A DNA stretch of 64,000 nucleotides from Cellvibrio sp. UBA7661. GTDB taxonomy: Bacteria > Pseudomonadota > Gammaproteobacteria > Pseudomonadales > Cellvibrionaceae. Of this stretch, positions 8,409 to 17,270 are shown one piece after another. A program made the translations under genes and the position numbers. The notes under the pieces were generated by a model that saw only the letters and a program-made list of their open reading frames with translations, did no database searches and had not been told where the DNA came from. Location of the stretch: the NCBI GenBank assembly GCA_002483365.1, contig DLHT01000007.1, positions 16,561 through 80,560 of the forward strand, in the 5' to 3' direction. How positions within the stretch are numbered: position 1 is the first letter of the stretch; each line of letters begins with the position of its first letter.

Positions 8409-9917
8409 ATGAAACGTTTTCAATTTTATCCATCAATTTTCTTGCCTGTACCAACACGTTTGGCAATCGCTATCAGTGTAATAACGATGTCAGGCAGCCC
8501 ACTATTATTAGCGCAAGGCGCAACTCGCCATGATCTAAACTCAAATTGGTATGGCGGTTTTAATATTGGCCACACCTACGAGAGCATTAATGATGGCGCT
8601 ATTGCTAATCACGAGTTGGGCGGTGGCCTGACAACAATTACCGACGATGACCGTGATAATGGTTACAAGCTATTTGCAGGTTATCTTATCAACGATATCT
8701 TTTTATTGGAGGCTGGTTATTTTGACTTGGGCCAATTTGGTTCGAGAGCAACAAAAACAAATATTAGTACGCTGCAAAGCAGAACCAAAACCAAGGGTTT
8801 TTCTCTTGATGTGCTAGGTTCATTACCGCTAACGGAAAAATTTTCAGCGTTTGCGCGAGTTGGGGTGCATTACAGCGAAGTAAAAAATCGATTTCAAGGT
8901 ATAAGTAATCTGGTGGCTATCAATCATCATCACCGCGAGCGTGATGTGAATTTTAAATGGGGTGGTGGTTTGCAGTATGACTTTACCGCTAAATTCGGCA
9001 TGCGTATTGAGGCAGAACGTTACGCTATTAATGACACTATGAATAATAATGGCAGCATCAATTTTTATTCATTGGGTATCGTTTACCGTTTTGGGAGTCA
9101 ACACCCTACAAGGACGCAATTGATCAGCAATCGGGATATGCCGGATACTAGTATTGACCCACCGACATTAGAAGAGTATTGCAGTATGTTGGATATCCAG
9201 TTTGAAATTAATAATGCCGATATTCAGCGTGAAGATTTTGAGCGGCTTTCTGTGGTCGGTATATTTCTAGCAAAGTATCCGGAGGCCTCTGTTGTTATTG
9301 AGGGTCATACAGACAATGTAGGCTCTCCTGAAGATAATCAAGCCTTATCGCGTCATCGGGCAGAAAGTGTATTGTCGTATTTAGTAAAGGATCAGGGTGT
9401 GGATCGCGCGCGATTATTGGCAGTCGGCTTTGGTGATACGCGCCCAATAGCAAGTAATGCTACCGAGGAAGGCAAGCGCGCCAATCGCCGTATCAATACT
9501 GTTATCAGTTGCGTGAATGATATAGAAGGTTTATCCCCTGCTGCTGCACGCATGACAATGGCTATGTTGATGGAATTTGATGTCAACAGTGCAGTAGTCA
9601 AACCGCAATACCATAAAGAATTGGCAAAAGTCGCCAAATTTCTAAGAGAGAATCGTCGCGTTACCGCAACTGTCGAGGGACATACCGCAGGCCTTCAGGT
9701 GACTGTATCTAATTCTCATGAGATTTCTTTACGGCGCGCGCAAAACGTTGTTGATTATTTAGTCAATAGTGAAGGTATTGAGCGTGCACGGCTTACTGCA
9801 GAAGGCTTTGGGGAAAGTCGTCGTTTTTCCTACAATACCAGTCTTGGTCGGCAGCAAGAAAACCGTCGGGTCAATATTATTTTTACATATCCCAAAAATA
9901 GCCTTGCTAAACACTAA
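8409..9917 (+). CDS. OmpA-family outer-membrane protein with two OmpA C-terminal domains
   Basis: 502 residues. A signal peptide (about residues 1-37) is followed by an eight-strand-like beta-barrel of the OmpA/OprF type (about 45-230, NWYGGFNIGHTYE to GIVYRFGSQ). Two peptidoglycan-binding-type domains follow. The first (about 255-375) has the intact signature EGHTDNVGSPEDNQALSRHRA, whose Asp and Arg hold the diaminopimelate of peptidoglycan in the family. The second (about 385-495) reads EGHTAGLQ, with Ala in place of that Asp, although the Arg (ISLRRA) remains. A doubled domain is unusual, and the second copy may have a new role. The start follows GGAGTTATCA. Confidence 0.88.
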   Translation: MKRFQFYPSIFLPVPTRLAIAISVITMSGSPLLLAQGATRHDLNSNWYGGFNIGHTYESINDGAIANHELGGGLTTITDDDRDNGYKLFAGYLINDIFLLEAGYFDLGQFGSRATKTNISTLQSRTKTKGFSLDVLGSLPLTEKFSAFARVGVHYSEVKNRFQGISNLVAINHHHRERDVNFKWGGGLQYDFTAKFGMRIEAERYAINDTMNNNGSINFYSLGIVYRFGSQHPTRTQLISNRDMPDTSIDPPTLEEYCSMLDIQFEINNADIQREDFERLSVVGIFLAKYPEASVVIEGHTDNVGSPEDNQALSRHRAESVLSYLVKDQGVDRARLLAVGFGDTRPIASNATEEGKRANRRINTVISCVNDIEGLSPAAARMTMAMLMEFDVNSAVVKPQYHKELAKVAKFLRENRRVTATVEGHTAGLQVTVSNSHEISLRRAQNVVDYLVNSEGIERARLTAEGFGESRRFSYNTSLGRQQENRRVNIIFTYPKNSLAKH

Positions 9918-9950
9918 TGAAGTGGAATGTTAGGATGTATAGATATTTAT

Positions 9951-9978
9951 AAAAAACCAGCGCTATGCTGGTTTTTTA
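9951..9978 (+). terminator. Rho-independent terminator
   Basis: AAAAACCAGC, a GCTAT loop region and GCTGGTTTTTT form a short stem with a T-run on the plus strand. The A-run on the other side would allow it to act on the convergent regulator gene too. Confidence 0.8.
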
Positions 9979-10029
9979 TATTTCATTTTTAGATCTGAAA
10001 ATGTTCTTGCGATTCAATTTTATTAACCA

Positions 10030-10758
10030 TCAAGAAAATATTTTCTCATAATCTTTGATCATTATTTGATAGCACTTGCATGAAGTTGCTTCCAATCCTT
10101 TTCTATTAAGAATGGTAATTTCACCGCGGTTGTAATGAATAAGATTTTTGGCTTGCAATGCACCTGCAGCTATAGTGACGCCACTGCGGCGAACTCCAAG
10201 CATGTCGGCAAGAAATACTTGGGTTAAGTGTAATTGATCGGCGTAAGTGCGGTCATGGGTCATTAATAGCCAGCGAGCCAGACGCTGCTCTATTTCATGA
10301 AAATGGATGCAAGCCGCTGTTTTGATTAATTGCTCGAATAGCACATACATATAGCGGTTGAGGTGCTGCACCAGTCTTGGGGTCGCTTGTAATTCACGGC
10401 GGAGTTGTACTGGACTTAGGCGTAATGCTTCACCAGAGCCTTGTACCAAGGCGCGCATTGGCGTTGTGATGAGTCCCAGTGATACGGTTGCTCCCAGCAT
10501 CCCCTCATTTCCAACTAAACTGATTTCCAGAGGCTTATGTCCCTCAATAGGCGTTACTGATGAAATAAAAGCGCTTAATGGAAAATACACATATTTCAGT
10601 GGCTTATCCGGTTCGCACAAAATGGTGCCGAATTTTAATGTGACTGGCTCGCAGATTTTCAACATATGTGTACGTAATTTTTCAGGTAGGCTGTCCAATA
10701 AACGATTAGTGGCTAGCTTGCGTGGATAAGTTTTTTTTACGGTTGGATTAAATGACAT
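10030..10758 (-). CDS. Crp/Fnr-family transcription regulator (second copy)
   Basis: 242 residues. Same architecture as the regulator at 6799: an N-terminal cNMP-binding-like domain (TILCEPDKPLKYVYFPLSAF, EISLVGNEGMLGATVSLG) and a C-terminal winged helix (TQVFLADMLGVRRSGVTIAA). The ribose-contacting Glu of CRP is Ala here (GATV), so it probably senses something other than cAMP. The start at 10758 follows AAGG with eight-base spacing; an upstream TTG at 10812 is weaker. It faces away from the PRC-barrel gene and sits inside the stress island. The two paralogues differ enough to suggest old duplication. Confidence 0.86.
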   Translation of the reverse strand: MSFNPTVKKTYPRKLATNRLLDSLPEKLRTHMLKICEPVTLKFGTILCEPDKPLKYVYFPLSAFISSVTPIEGHKPLEISLVGNEGMLGATVSLGLITTPMRALVQGSGEALRLSPVQLRRELQATPRLVQHLNRYMYVLFEQLIKTAACIHFHEIEQRLARWLLMTHDRTYADQLHLTQVFLADMLGVRRSGVTIAAGALQAKNLIHYNRGEITILNRKGLEATSCKCYQIMIKDYEKIFS

Positions 10759-11071
10759 CACAGTAACCTTGGCACTCAATTTCCAATATGGCACAAGATC
10801 AGTGCTATGCAATCTTGCTGGTTCAGCATGTGATGAATAGATTATGTTTTCTGTACGTCAGATTACAGAGAGTGCATTTTTTGTATATTTATGTATTTGA
10901 AAAATAGGTATTTCATTTTGTTGTGTGTGTTTACGAACTGATGCGGAGATGCTGCTGTGGCAGAATTTTCCGTGATGACAGATGCGGAAAATGTTTTCAA
11001 CAAATGCGAATGTTGGCAGTTACAACCATAAGGGTTGCTGTTTTTCGTTCGTTACACACCAAAAGGAAACT
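10759..11071. promoter_or_regulatory. Divergent promoter region
   Basis: About 310 bases between the divergent Crp/Fnr and PRC-barrel genes. It is AT-rich, and GATGCGGA occurs twice (about 10939 and 10980). No gene is seen. It likely holds both promoters, but I cannot place -10/-35 boxes with confidence. Confidence 0.35.
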
Positions 11072-11488
11072 ATGATGAGCTATGAAAATCGCGATACCTA
11101 TGGCATGTACAAAACATCCCATGAAAATGGTCTTGAGCCAAGATTGATGGGGGCAGATACTCTGGTGGGCAGTGATGTCTACAACAAGCAGCATGAAGAC
11201 ATTGGAGATATAAAAGAAATAATGTTGGATATGAGCAACGGTAAAGTCTGCTATGCCGTTTTGTCCTTTGGCTCATTTTTAGGTATGGGAGAAAAATTGT
11301 TTGCTGTACCTTGGCGGGCGCTTACCCTGGATAGGAAAAATAAACGTTTTATTTTGGATGTGGAAAAAGATCGCCTGAAAAATGCACCAGGATTTGATAA
11401 ATCTCATTGGCCTAATATGGCAGATCAGTCGTGGTCTAATGATATACATACTTATTATGGTGTTAAGCCGTTTGGCCGCTACGAGTGA
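11072..11488 (+). CDS. PRC-barrel domain protein
   Basis: 138 residues, no signal peptide. A PRC-barrel fold spans about residues 20-95: GADTLVGSDVYNKQHEDIGD, IKEIMLDMSNGKVCYAVLSF, then GEKLFAVPWRAL. The family is found in photosynthetic reaction-centre H subunits and in many stress-induced cytosolic proteins; its exact role here is unknown. The ATG at 11072 follows AAAAGGAAAC; a second ATG directly follows. The C-terminal part (WPNMADQSW) is typical of stand-alone stress-cluster PRC proteins. Neighbours are stress and envelope genes. Confidence 0.85.
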   Translation: MMSYENRDTYGMYKTSHENGLEPRLMGADTLVGSDVYNKQHEDIGDIKEIMLDMSNGKVCYAVLSFGSFLGMGEKLFAVPWRALTLDRKNKRFILDVEKDRLKNAPGFDKSHWPNMADQSWSNDIHTYYGVKPFGRYE

Positions 11489-11602
11489 CATTTGAATTTA
11501 TTTACATGTGGTGATAAAGAAATATTGAAGTAATAGTTAAAGATGTAAAGGTGGTTAATGTTTAAAACATTAACTGCTTTTTTTGAAAATCCATTCATAT
11601 CC

Positions 11603-12121
11603 TCATTTATTTTCTATCAACAAATTTTGATATCCTTCTGCGGAGAGTATCAGTACAGATTTTGCTGCTGATGTTTGTTGCCAACTATGGCTATCTACAG
11701 TCAATAATGTTTGGCATGAGTCTTTTTGTACCAACCTTGCAAGTGGCTTACGTTGTTTGATTGCACCTATGGCAATACCTGTAAAGCCACCGATGCATGC
11801 TCCCCAGCCAATTAATACCAGAGGTACAGTCAGTGGGCTTGCGATAAATAAACTGGTATTTATCATGGCTAATTCAATAGTCATTCCTACGAAAACACCA
11901 ATTAGTATGCCTATTGTGCCACTGACCAGTACAGCGACTAATATGTTGCTGCTATTACCCTGTTCAGCCCATGCCGCGATCAATGTGGATTTCAAATCTG
12001 AATCACTGAGCTTAAGTTGTTTGGCTGGAATTCCTTGTAACAATAATGTTGCGTACGCCTTTTCTGCCTGATTGCGATGTAAAAACGAGCCTGATATCCG
12101 GTGATGATATTGCGGCATCAT
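11603..12121 (-). CDS. Membrane protein with two glycine-rich helices, unknown function
   Basis: 172 residues. The N-terminal soluble part (about 1-55: AEKAYATLLLQGIPAKQL) resembles the small domain of general-stress 17M-like proteins, which fits this cluster but is tentative. It is followed by two hydrophobic, Gly-rich segments (VAVLVSGTIGILIGVFVGM and VPLVLIGWGACIGGFTGIAI), then a polar C-terminal tail. The ATG at 12121 follows GAGGCCAATC, the same site style as the CsbD-like gene at 14850. It is the last of five minus-strand genes in the island. Confidence 0.65.
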   Translation of the reverse strand: MMPQYHHRISGSFLHRNQAEKAYATLLLQGIPAKQLKLSDSDLKSTLIAAWAEQGNSSNILVAVLVSGTIGILIGVFVGMTIELAMINTSLFIASPLTVPLVLIGWGACIGGFTGIAIGAIKQRKPLARLVQKDSCQTLLTVDSHSWQQTSAAKSVLILSAEGYQNLLIENK

Positions 12122-12225
12122 GATTGGCCTCGATTGATACCGTTCGCAGCAGCACAAATGGTGAGTTTTGTACCAAGGCTATGTAGATAGCCTTATCTCT
12201 CACTGCACTTTGCGATTGGCTCTGG

Positions 12226-13074
12226 TTATTGTGCAACTGTCAAATTGTCAGTGATGATAGCTTCTACGCGACGATTTAAAGCCCGTCCAGAAATTGAATC
12301 ATTGCTGGCTACCGGGTAATTTTCTCCTTTACCATAAACGCTCAAGCGATGCTCACTAATACCTTGTTGTAGTAAATAACTACGCACGGACTCTGCTCGA
12401 TGAAGTGATAGCGTTTGGTTACTCGCTTCGCTACCAACATTATCAGTGTGCCCTTCAATAATTAATGTACGATTAGGATAGTTTGTAAGAAAACTGGAAA
12501 GTTTAGCCAGATTTTCTGCAGCATTACCTTTCAATTGTGATTTTCCAGTTTCAAATAACATATCTCCCAAGGTGACTACCAAACCACGCTCGGTAGCTTT
12601 TGCATTTAATTCTGCAATCTGGCGGCGTAATTCATTGCTCTCTTCTCGTGCTTGATCTGCATCATACTGTGCACGATCCGCTTCGCGAGTACGAGACTGG
12701 AGTCGTTCGGTATTACGCTGCTCAGTTAATCTTGCCCGTTGATCTTCTAGATAACGGGTATTGGCTTGCGCCCAAGCAATATCAACTTCGCGAGTGGCGA
12801 CAAATACCAAATGATCGGAAAGTGCTTGATCTTTGCGAGGGATTTCTGCCTCGCGTACCGCAGATTCAGCTGTACGAATCGCTACCGAAACGCGGCTTGA
12901 TAGTTCGGGATCATTTTGCAATTGTGTCAAACGATCACGTGCAGCGATTGCGTCCGCGGGGATTTTGGAAGTGGTTGCGCAGCCGCCTAGAATTAATAAA
13001 CTAGTAGCAACCATAAAAAATGGGCGGAAAAAGTATTTTGCATGTTGGGTGGGGTGGATAGTGAATAATTTCAT
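12226..13074 (-). CDS. DUF4398 and OmpA-domain lipoprotein
   Basis: 282 residues. The signal peptide ends in lipobox LGGC. The central part is helical (DUF4398-type, about 35-110) and then charged coiled coil (QSRTREADRAQYDADQAREE). The C-terminal OmpA domain (about 165-280) has an intact peptidoglycan signature (IIEGHTDNVGSEASNQTLSL, then HRAESVRSYLL). It would tether the outer membrane to the cell wall. The start codon overlaps the stop of the preceding DUF4398 gene by four bases (ATGA), so the two are translationally coupled and probably work together. Confidence 0.88.
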   Translation of the reverse strand: MKLFTIHPTQHAKYFFRPFFMVATSLLILGGCATTSKIPADAIAARDRLTQLQNDPELSSRVSVAIRTAESAVREAEIPRKDQALSDHLVFVATREVDIAWAQANTRYLEDQRARLTEQRNTERLQSRTREADRAQYDADQAREESNELRRQIAELNAKATERGLVVTLGDMLFETGKSQLKGNAAENLAKLSSFLTNYPNRTLIIEGHTDNVGSEASNQTLSLHRAESVRSYLLQQGISEHRLSVYGKGENYPVASNDSISGRALNRRVEAIITDNLTVAQ

Positions 13075-13487
13075 TGTGGTGCTCCAGTTTTGCGCTGCAT
13101 TTCTTCTTTAAGGACGTCGATGTTTGTATTCATATCGTTGTTAACAGCTTCCGCTTTGGCAAGCTCAGCTATGGCTGACGCAAACCTGATATCAACACTG
13201 GCTTGTTGTGCCATACGTTTTGCCAATAGCATGTCTTCGTTTTGTACGGCAATACGTGCGGCAGCGAGTTTTCTTCGTGCCTCTTGCAATTCCGGTAGCG
13301 CGTATTGCGCCACCCGCGCTTGTTCTGCATCCACCATAGATTGCTCGGCAGTAGCAATTTCTTGTGTAGGAGGCAATGGTTTTGATGTGCAAGCTGCCAG
13401 CAAAAATAAACTGGTACCAAACATCAATGTATACGGAATTAAACTCCGCATGCTTCCAGTAATCGCCTTATGTGTGAATTGATACAT
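13071..13487 (-). CDS. DUF4398-domain lipoprotein
   Basis: 138 residues, lipoprotein signal with cleavage at LLAAC. The mature part is a DUF4398-type helical domain (TQEIATAEQSMVDAEQARVA, LPELQEARRKLAAARIAVQN). The ATG at 13487 follows AAGG with eight-base spacing. The same domain appears at the N-terminus of the next gene, with which it overlaps by four bases. The pair looks like a split and fused version of one envelope unit. Confidence 0.85.
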   Translation of the reverse strand: MYQFTHKAITGSMRSLIPYTLMFGTSLFLLAACTSKPLPPTQEIATAEQSMVDAEQARVAQYALPELQEARRKLAAARIAVQNEDMLLAKRMAQQASVDIRFASAIAELAKAEAVNNDMNTNIDVLKEEMQRKTGAPQ

Positions 13488-13524
13488 GATATTTACCTTG
13501 GTTTGACGAATATGTATTTAGGTG

Positions 13525-14352
13525 TTAATTCACCAACTCTTTTGCCTGTACGCTTTTAACACCGCGAATATTTTGTGCAAGTTCAATGGCAAGCGCGCGT
13601 TCGACACCGCTATTGACTTTACCGCTTAAGGTGACCACGCCGTTATCAGTGTTTACGCTAATATCAGCGCTATTCACATTGCGCGAATACAAATAAGTGG
13701 ATTTTATCTTTGTCGTAATCCAACTATCTGACAGAGTACTGCCAGTTTCTTCGATAGATGCTTTGGCCATTCCGGCACTGCCTGGTGTTTTGTTTACCTC
13801 CAAATTGTTGGTAACAGATATTACGCCCGGCGTCCCTTTGGCTAGCCGCTCTGCAAGTTCACGGGATTTCTGTGTGTCGACATTTCCGGAGAGTGTGACT
13901 TTGCTGTTGATAGTTTCGACTTTAATTAATTTTGTATTGATGTATTTGCTCCACAATAATTTAGATTTGACGGCACTGGTTATATTCACATCGTCAATAT
14001 GACTGCCATATCCACTTGTATCGGAATTTGGTTGGTAGTCGGGTACAACTTTAATGTTGTTTTCCACTGCCTTAATGCCTGTAACACCAAGTGCAATTGC
14101 TTCTGCTAGATCTCTATTAACATCTTCATCAACGGTTCCTTCGAGTTTTGCTTTGCCTTCATTGACCGATACTTTAATGTCGTTAGCGCGAAGGTAAGGG
14201 CTTAGTGCGTAGGTGGTCCATATTTGTGTTTCTTGTTTTGCATTGATCACTTCTTGCGATGCCGTATCCGCAAAAATTGGGAAACAAACTATCATTAATG
14301 ACAATGCAAAAAAATTCACTTTTTTCAATAAATAGTTCAGTGAGGTTTCCAT
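13525..14352 (-). CDS. Periplasmic protein with three BON domains
   Basis: 275 residues. The signal peptide (about 1-29, ALSLMIVCFPIFADT) is followed by three BON domains at roughly 35-105, 120-190 and 205-275. Each has the family pattern of a helix, then a VTLSGxV strand and a closing GVxxVxNxL strand (for example SKVTLSGNVDTQKSRELAER). OsmY-like proteins of this build are periplasmic chaperones induced by osmotic stress. The start at 14352 follows GGAGAAAAAA; an ATG four codons upstream is less well placed. The gene lies 38 bases upstream of the DUF4398 pair on the same strand. Confidence 0.9.
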   Translation of the reverse strand: METSLNYLLKKVNFFALSLMIVCFPIFADTASQEVINAKQETQIWTTYALSPYLRANDIKVSVNEGKAKLEGTVDEDVNRDLAEAIALGVTGIKAVENNIKVVPDYQPNSDTSGYGSHIDDVNITSAVKSKLLWSKYINTKLIKVETINSKVTLSGNVDTQKSRELAERLAKGTPGVISVTNNLEVNKTPGSAGMAKASIEETGSTLSDSWITTKIKSTYLYSRNVNSADISVNTDNGVVTLSGKVNSGVERALAIELAQNIRGVKSVQAKELVN

Positions 14353-14439
14353 TTTTTTCTCCATGGTACTGTTGGGTATAGGCAGCTTTTTTAATCAAAT
14401 TCGCCATCTTTTTTGTAGATGGCGATAGTTCTATGGAGG

Positions 14440-14850
14440 TTAGCAGTTGCACTTATCTAAAAATGTTTTCACTTGCTTATCTGCTTCGCTGCTGTTTATG
14501 TGGTAGCGCTCTTGTATTAAGCTGGATAAATTCTCGGCCTTGCCATTAGAGTGTAAAAGCTCGGCATCCGTTAATTTTCCCCACATTGTTTTTGCATTAC
14601 TGACTTGCTTGGACCACGCGCTTGTTTTTGGTATGGCATCCGCTTGTTGTTGAGGGCGGGTGGACATTTGTTGTTGATTGGGCTGGCGCTGTTGTTTAGC
14701 AATAAATCCAGGTTGATAGTCTTTCTGGATCGCAACATTCAATGGTGTGTCTTCTGCAGACTGTTGCTTTTTGATTGCTGGGGAAGATACTGGTTGTTGC
14801 TGTGAATTTTTTTCTGGAGTGTTCGATTTGTTACCTGTATTGGTGTTCAT
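14440..14850 (-). CDS. CsbD-like C-terminal domain protein with Gln-rich N-terminus
   Basis: 136 residues, no signal peptide. The first 75 residues are Gln-rich and low-complexity (KQQRQPNQQQMSTRPQQQAD). The C-terminal 55 residues match the CsbD-like stress fold (KTMWGKLTDAELLHSNGKAE, LSSLIQERYHINSSEADKQV). It ends in CNC. The ATG at 14850 follows GAGAGGCCATC. CsbD proteins are induced by general stress in many bacteria with no known activity. Confidence 0.8.
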   Translation of the reverse strand: MNTNTGNKSNTPEKNSQQQPVSSPAIKKQQSAEDTPLNVAIQKDYQPGFIAKQQRQPNQQQMSTRPQQQADAIPKTSAWSKQVSNAKTMWGKLTDAELLHSNGKAENLSSLIQERYHINSSEADKQVKTFLDKCNC

Positions 14851-15126
14851 GATGGCCTCTCGGTGCATTCAACCAAACTGCGGTATTGCAGTGATGGTGA
14901 ATGAATGGATAAGCAACAGTAACAGGTTAACGGCGAATTTTCGGTGTGTTGGCGCACCCAGAGATTTTTATTTTTGTGGGTAAATATCAGTGTGTTGGCG
15001 AACAGAAAATATAATTGCCAAGTGATAGTGTTTGTGCCTGTTTTGGTTGCGGTAGTGCAGTGGTTTTTCTGCATTCTACCCGTTGGCCGAAATGTTGAAT
15101 TTAATTAATTGATACAGGAGTAATCT

Positions 15127-15501
15127 ATGGAAATTACACAGAAAAGTTATCCGTTGAATGCCGATGCAAAAGAAGGATCTGCTCACTCAAGCAATACATC
15201 ATCTACTATTTCAAACGAATTTCGCCGTTTTTTGGAGGATATAGATGTCCTCATCAATGAGACTAGTAATATGACCGGTGATGACTTGAAGCGTGCAATA
15301 ATGAATTTGAATAAACGCGTTTCAGAAGCTAAAGATTCGATAGAGCATTTTGGCGAATCGGTAATGAGTCATGCACGTAAATCAGCCGAAAGCACGAATG
15401 AGTATGTGCATAAAAAACCATGGGTGGTAATAGGTGCCGGTGCGGCTATGGGGTTGCTTTTAGGTTACTTGCTGACTCGCAAAGGCGGCGATGCTAAATA
15501 G
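15127..15501 (+). CDS. DUF883 (ElaB/YqjD-like) membrane protein
   Basis: 124 residues. A long amphipathic helix (about 30-90, RRFLEDIDVLINETSNMTGD) leads to a single C-terminal membrane helix with Gly spacing (PWVVIGAGAAMGLLLGYLLT) and a basic end (RKGGDAK). This is the ElaB/YqjD/DUF883 pattern; YqjD of E. coli binds ribosomes at the inner membrane in stationary phase. The ATG at 15127 follows CAGGAGTAATCT. It is divergent from the CsbD-like gene and ends the stress island. Confidence 0.88.
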   Translation: MEITQKSYPLNADAKEGSAHSSNTSSTISNEFRRFLEDIDVLINETSNMTGDDLKRAIMNLNKRVSEAKDSIEHFGESVMSHARKSAESTNEYVHKKPWVVIGAGAAMGLLLGYLLTRKGGDAK

Positions 15502-15531
15502 CGTTGTATGCTGCATAAAGTGTCAACACTG

Positions 15532-16761
15532 CTAGTGAATAAACTGGTCAAACAGAATTATCTCAACCTGCTCGCCTTCAGCAACCGATCCACGTTCTGC
15601 TTCCAAGCGAATATAACAATTCGCGTTTGCCATGCCGGTTAATACGCCGGAGTTTTGCAAGCCTGCTCTGCGCACGTAATAACTGCCGTTGCGATATTGC
15701 GCAATGCCGCGCTGGAAATCGGTGCGCCCCGGTTGTTTTTTTAGCGCATGGCTGGCGATGGCAATGCGTGGCGCGTGTGGTGTGATGTTTTGCATTTCAC
15801 CTGACAACTTGCGCAATGCTGGCACGACCAGTTGGTGATAAGTAACGGCGGTTGAAACCGGGTTGCCCGGTAAACCAAAAAACCAACCCTTACCCAAGCG
15901 GCCGAACGCAAAAGGTTTTCCCGGTTTCATGGCAATTTTCCAAAAATGGATTTCACCCAATTCAGCGAGAATATCTTTGGTGTAATCCGCATCGCCCACT
16001 GAAACACCGCCGGTGGAAATCACCACATCGGCTGTTTGCATCGCCTGCGTAAATGCATTGCGCAGTGCATCGGGGTTGTCGGGAACCACACCCAAATCAG
16101 TCAATTCAACCGGTAAACGTTGCAGCAGTGCGCGCAGCAATGGGCGGTTGCTGTCATAAATTTTTCCCAGTTCCGGTGCGGCACCGGCGGGCAATAATTC
16201 ATCGCCAGTGGTTAGCAAGGCAACGCGAATATTGCGCACGACTTTGACTTGTGCCAAACCGAGTGAAGCGAGCAAACCAATATCCAACGCAGTAATGCGA
16301 TGGCCAGCTGCGAGCACCTTGCTGCCGTGTGCAATATCTTCACCGGCGCGGCGGATGTTATTGCCAAGCGGTGATAGCTCATTCAGCACAATGCTATCGC
16401 CATCGGCCAGAACATTTTCCTGCATCACCACCGTATCGGCTCCGGCAGGTATTAAGGCGCCGGTCATAATGCGCACGCATTGACCCTGCTGGATTTCCTT
16501 CCTAAACGGGTGGCCAGCCAGTGATTCGCCAATCCGTTGCAGCTGCCCCGGTGAATCTTGCGCACGCAGGGCGTAACCATCCATGGCCGAGTTATCACCC
16601 GCAGGCACATTAACCGGGGCAATGACATCGCTTGCGAGCACACGGTCAAGCGCATCCGGCAAGGCAAGCCACTGCTGTTCCTGTACGGGTTCCAGTTGGG
16701 CCAGTAAGCGGCTGAGGGCGTCATCAATCGGGAGTAGTTGGGGTTGTGCGCAATGATCCAC
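15532..16761 (-). CDS. moeA: Molybdopterin molybdenumtransferase
   Basis: 409 residues with a GTG start at 16761 preceded by GGAGGAACAATACCC; the open frame extends 105 codons further upstream but without family similarity. MoeA inserts molybdate into adenylylated molybdopterin in the last step of Moco synthesis. The sequence has the MoeA core GDNSAMDGYALR and ISTGGVSVGDADYTK, and FFGLPGNPVS near the C-terminal part. Length is normal. The other moa/mob genes are not in the window. It is divergent from the PepSY operon. Confidence 0.93.
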   Translation of the reverse strand: MDHCAQPQLLPIDDALSRLLAQLEPVQEQQWLALPDALDRVLASDVIAPVNVPAGDNSAMDGYALRAQDSPGQLQRIGESLAGHPFRKEIQQGQCVRIMTGALIPAGADTVVMQENVLADGDSIVLNELSPLGNNIRRAGEDIAHGSKVLAAGHRITALDIGLLASLGLAQVKVVRNIRVALLTTGDELLPAGAAPELGKIYDSNRPLLRALLQRLPVELTDLGVVPDNPDALRNAFTQAMQTADVVISTGGVSVGDADYTKDILAELGEIHFWKIAMKPGKPFAFGRLGKGWFFGLPGNPVSTAVTYHQLVVPALRKLSGEMQNITPHAPRIAIASHALKKQPGRTDFQRGIAQYRNGSYYVRRAGLQNSGVLTGMANANCYIRLEAERGSVAEGEQVEIILFDQFIH

Positions 16762-16847
16762 GGGTATTGTTCCTCCGCTGGGATGGTTCCGTAGCAGTAA
16801 TCGAAGCCGCCAGTATGCCTGATCCGGTCGTATTATAAAGATTCCCA

Positions 16848-16869
16848 ATTGATAATAAGTATCATTTAT
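16848..16869 (+). promoter_or_regulatory. Candidate Fur box
   Basis: GATAATAAGTATCATT at 16851-16866 matches 12 of the first 16 positions of the Fur consensus (GATAATGATAATCATTATC), with both six-base end blocks perfect. It lies about 90 bases before the DUF3649-like gene, where a promoter is expected. Confidence 0.6.
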
Positions 16870-16953
16870 GTAAGCATGTGCCACATGAAATAGGGGCAAA
16901 CCCTGTGCACGGATGCAGCAATCAATTATGGCAACTGATCCGTGGACTATTCG

Positions 16954-17241
16954 ATGAATCAATCCCTTCCCATTCTTAACCGTATCGCCGCCGGTGTTGT
17001 GGGCGGCTATGCCTTCACCTGGGGCTTTTGCGCTATTGGTATTGCCGCTTTGGCTGCTTTGGGGGTGAGTGTGCACGCCGCTGAACTGGGGGTGATGCTG
17101 TTGGCCTTTCTGCTGTTTCTCTGTCTGTTTTTATGGGCATTTGCTGCGCAAAGTATGGTGAAAGTTTGGGTTGTGTTGGCGGGCGGCGCAGCCCTTATGA
17201 GTGGCGCGGCGCTGCTGTTACAGCGCTCCTTGGTTGGATAG
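16954..17241 (+). CDS. Small membrane protein (DUF3649-like), iron-uptake operon
   Basis: 95 residues with three hydrophobic helices (FTWGFCAIGIAALAALGVSV, LGVMLLAFLLFLCLFLWAF, VWVVLAGGAALMSGAALLL). Proteins of this type precede PepSY membrane proteins in siderophore-uptake operons, commonly as DUF3649. The start is uncertain: a GTG at 16942 and an ATG at 16954 are both in frame and neither has a strong ribosome site. Confidence 0.75.
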   Translation: MNQSLPILNRIAAGVVGGYAFTWGFCAIGIAALAALGVSVHAAELGVMLLAFLLFLCLFLWAFAAQSMVKVWVVLAGGAALMSGAALLLQRSLVG

Positions 17242-17270
17242 GGCAAGGGTTATAGGGTAGGAGATAGACC

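Noticed and set aside
16762..17076. N-terminal extension of moeA
   Set aside because: No MoeA family similarity; a GTG at 16761 has a textbook ribosome site and gives the usual length.
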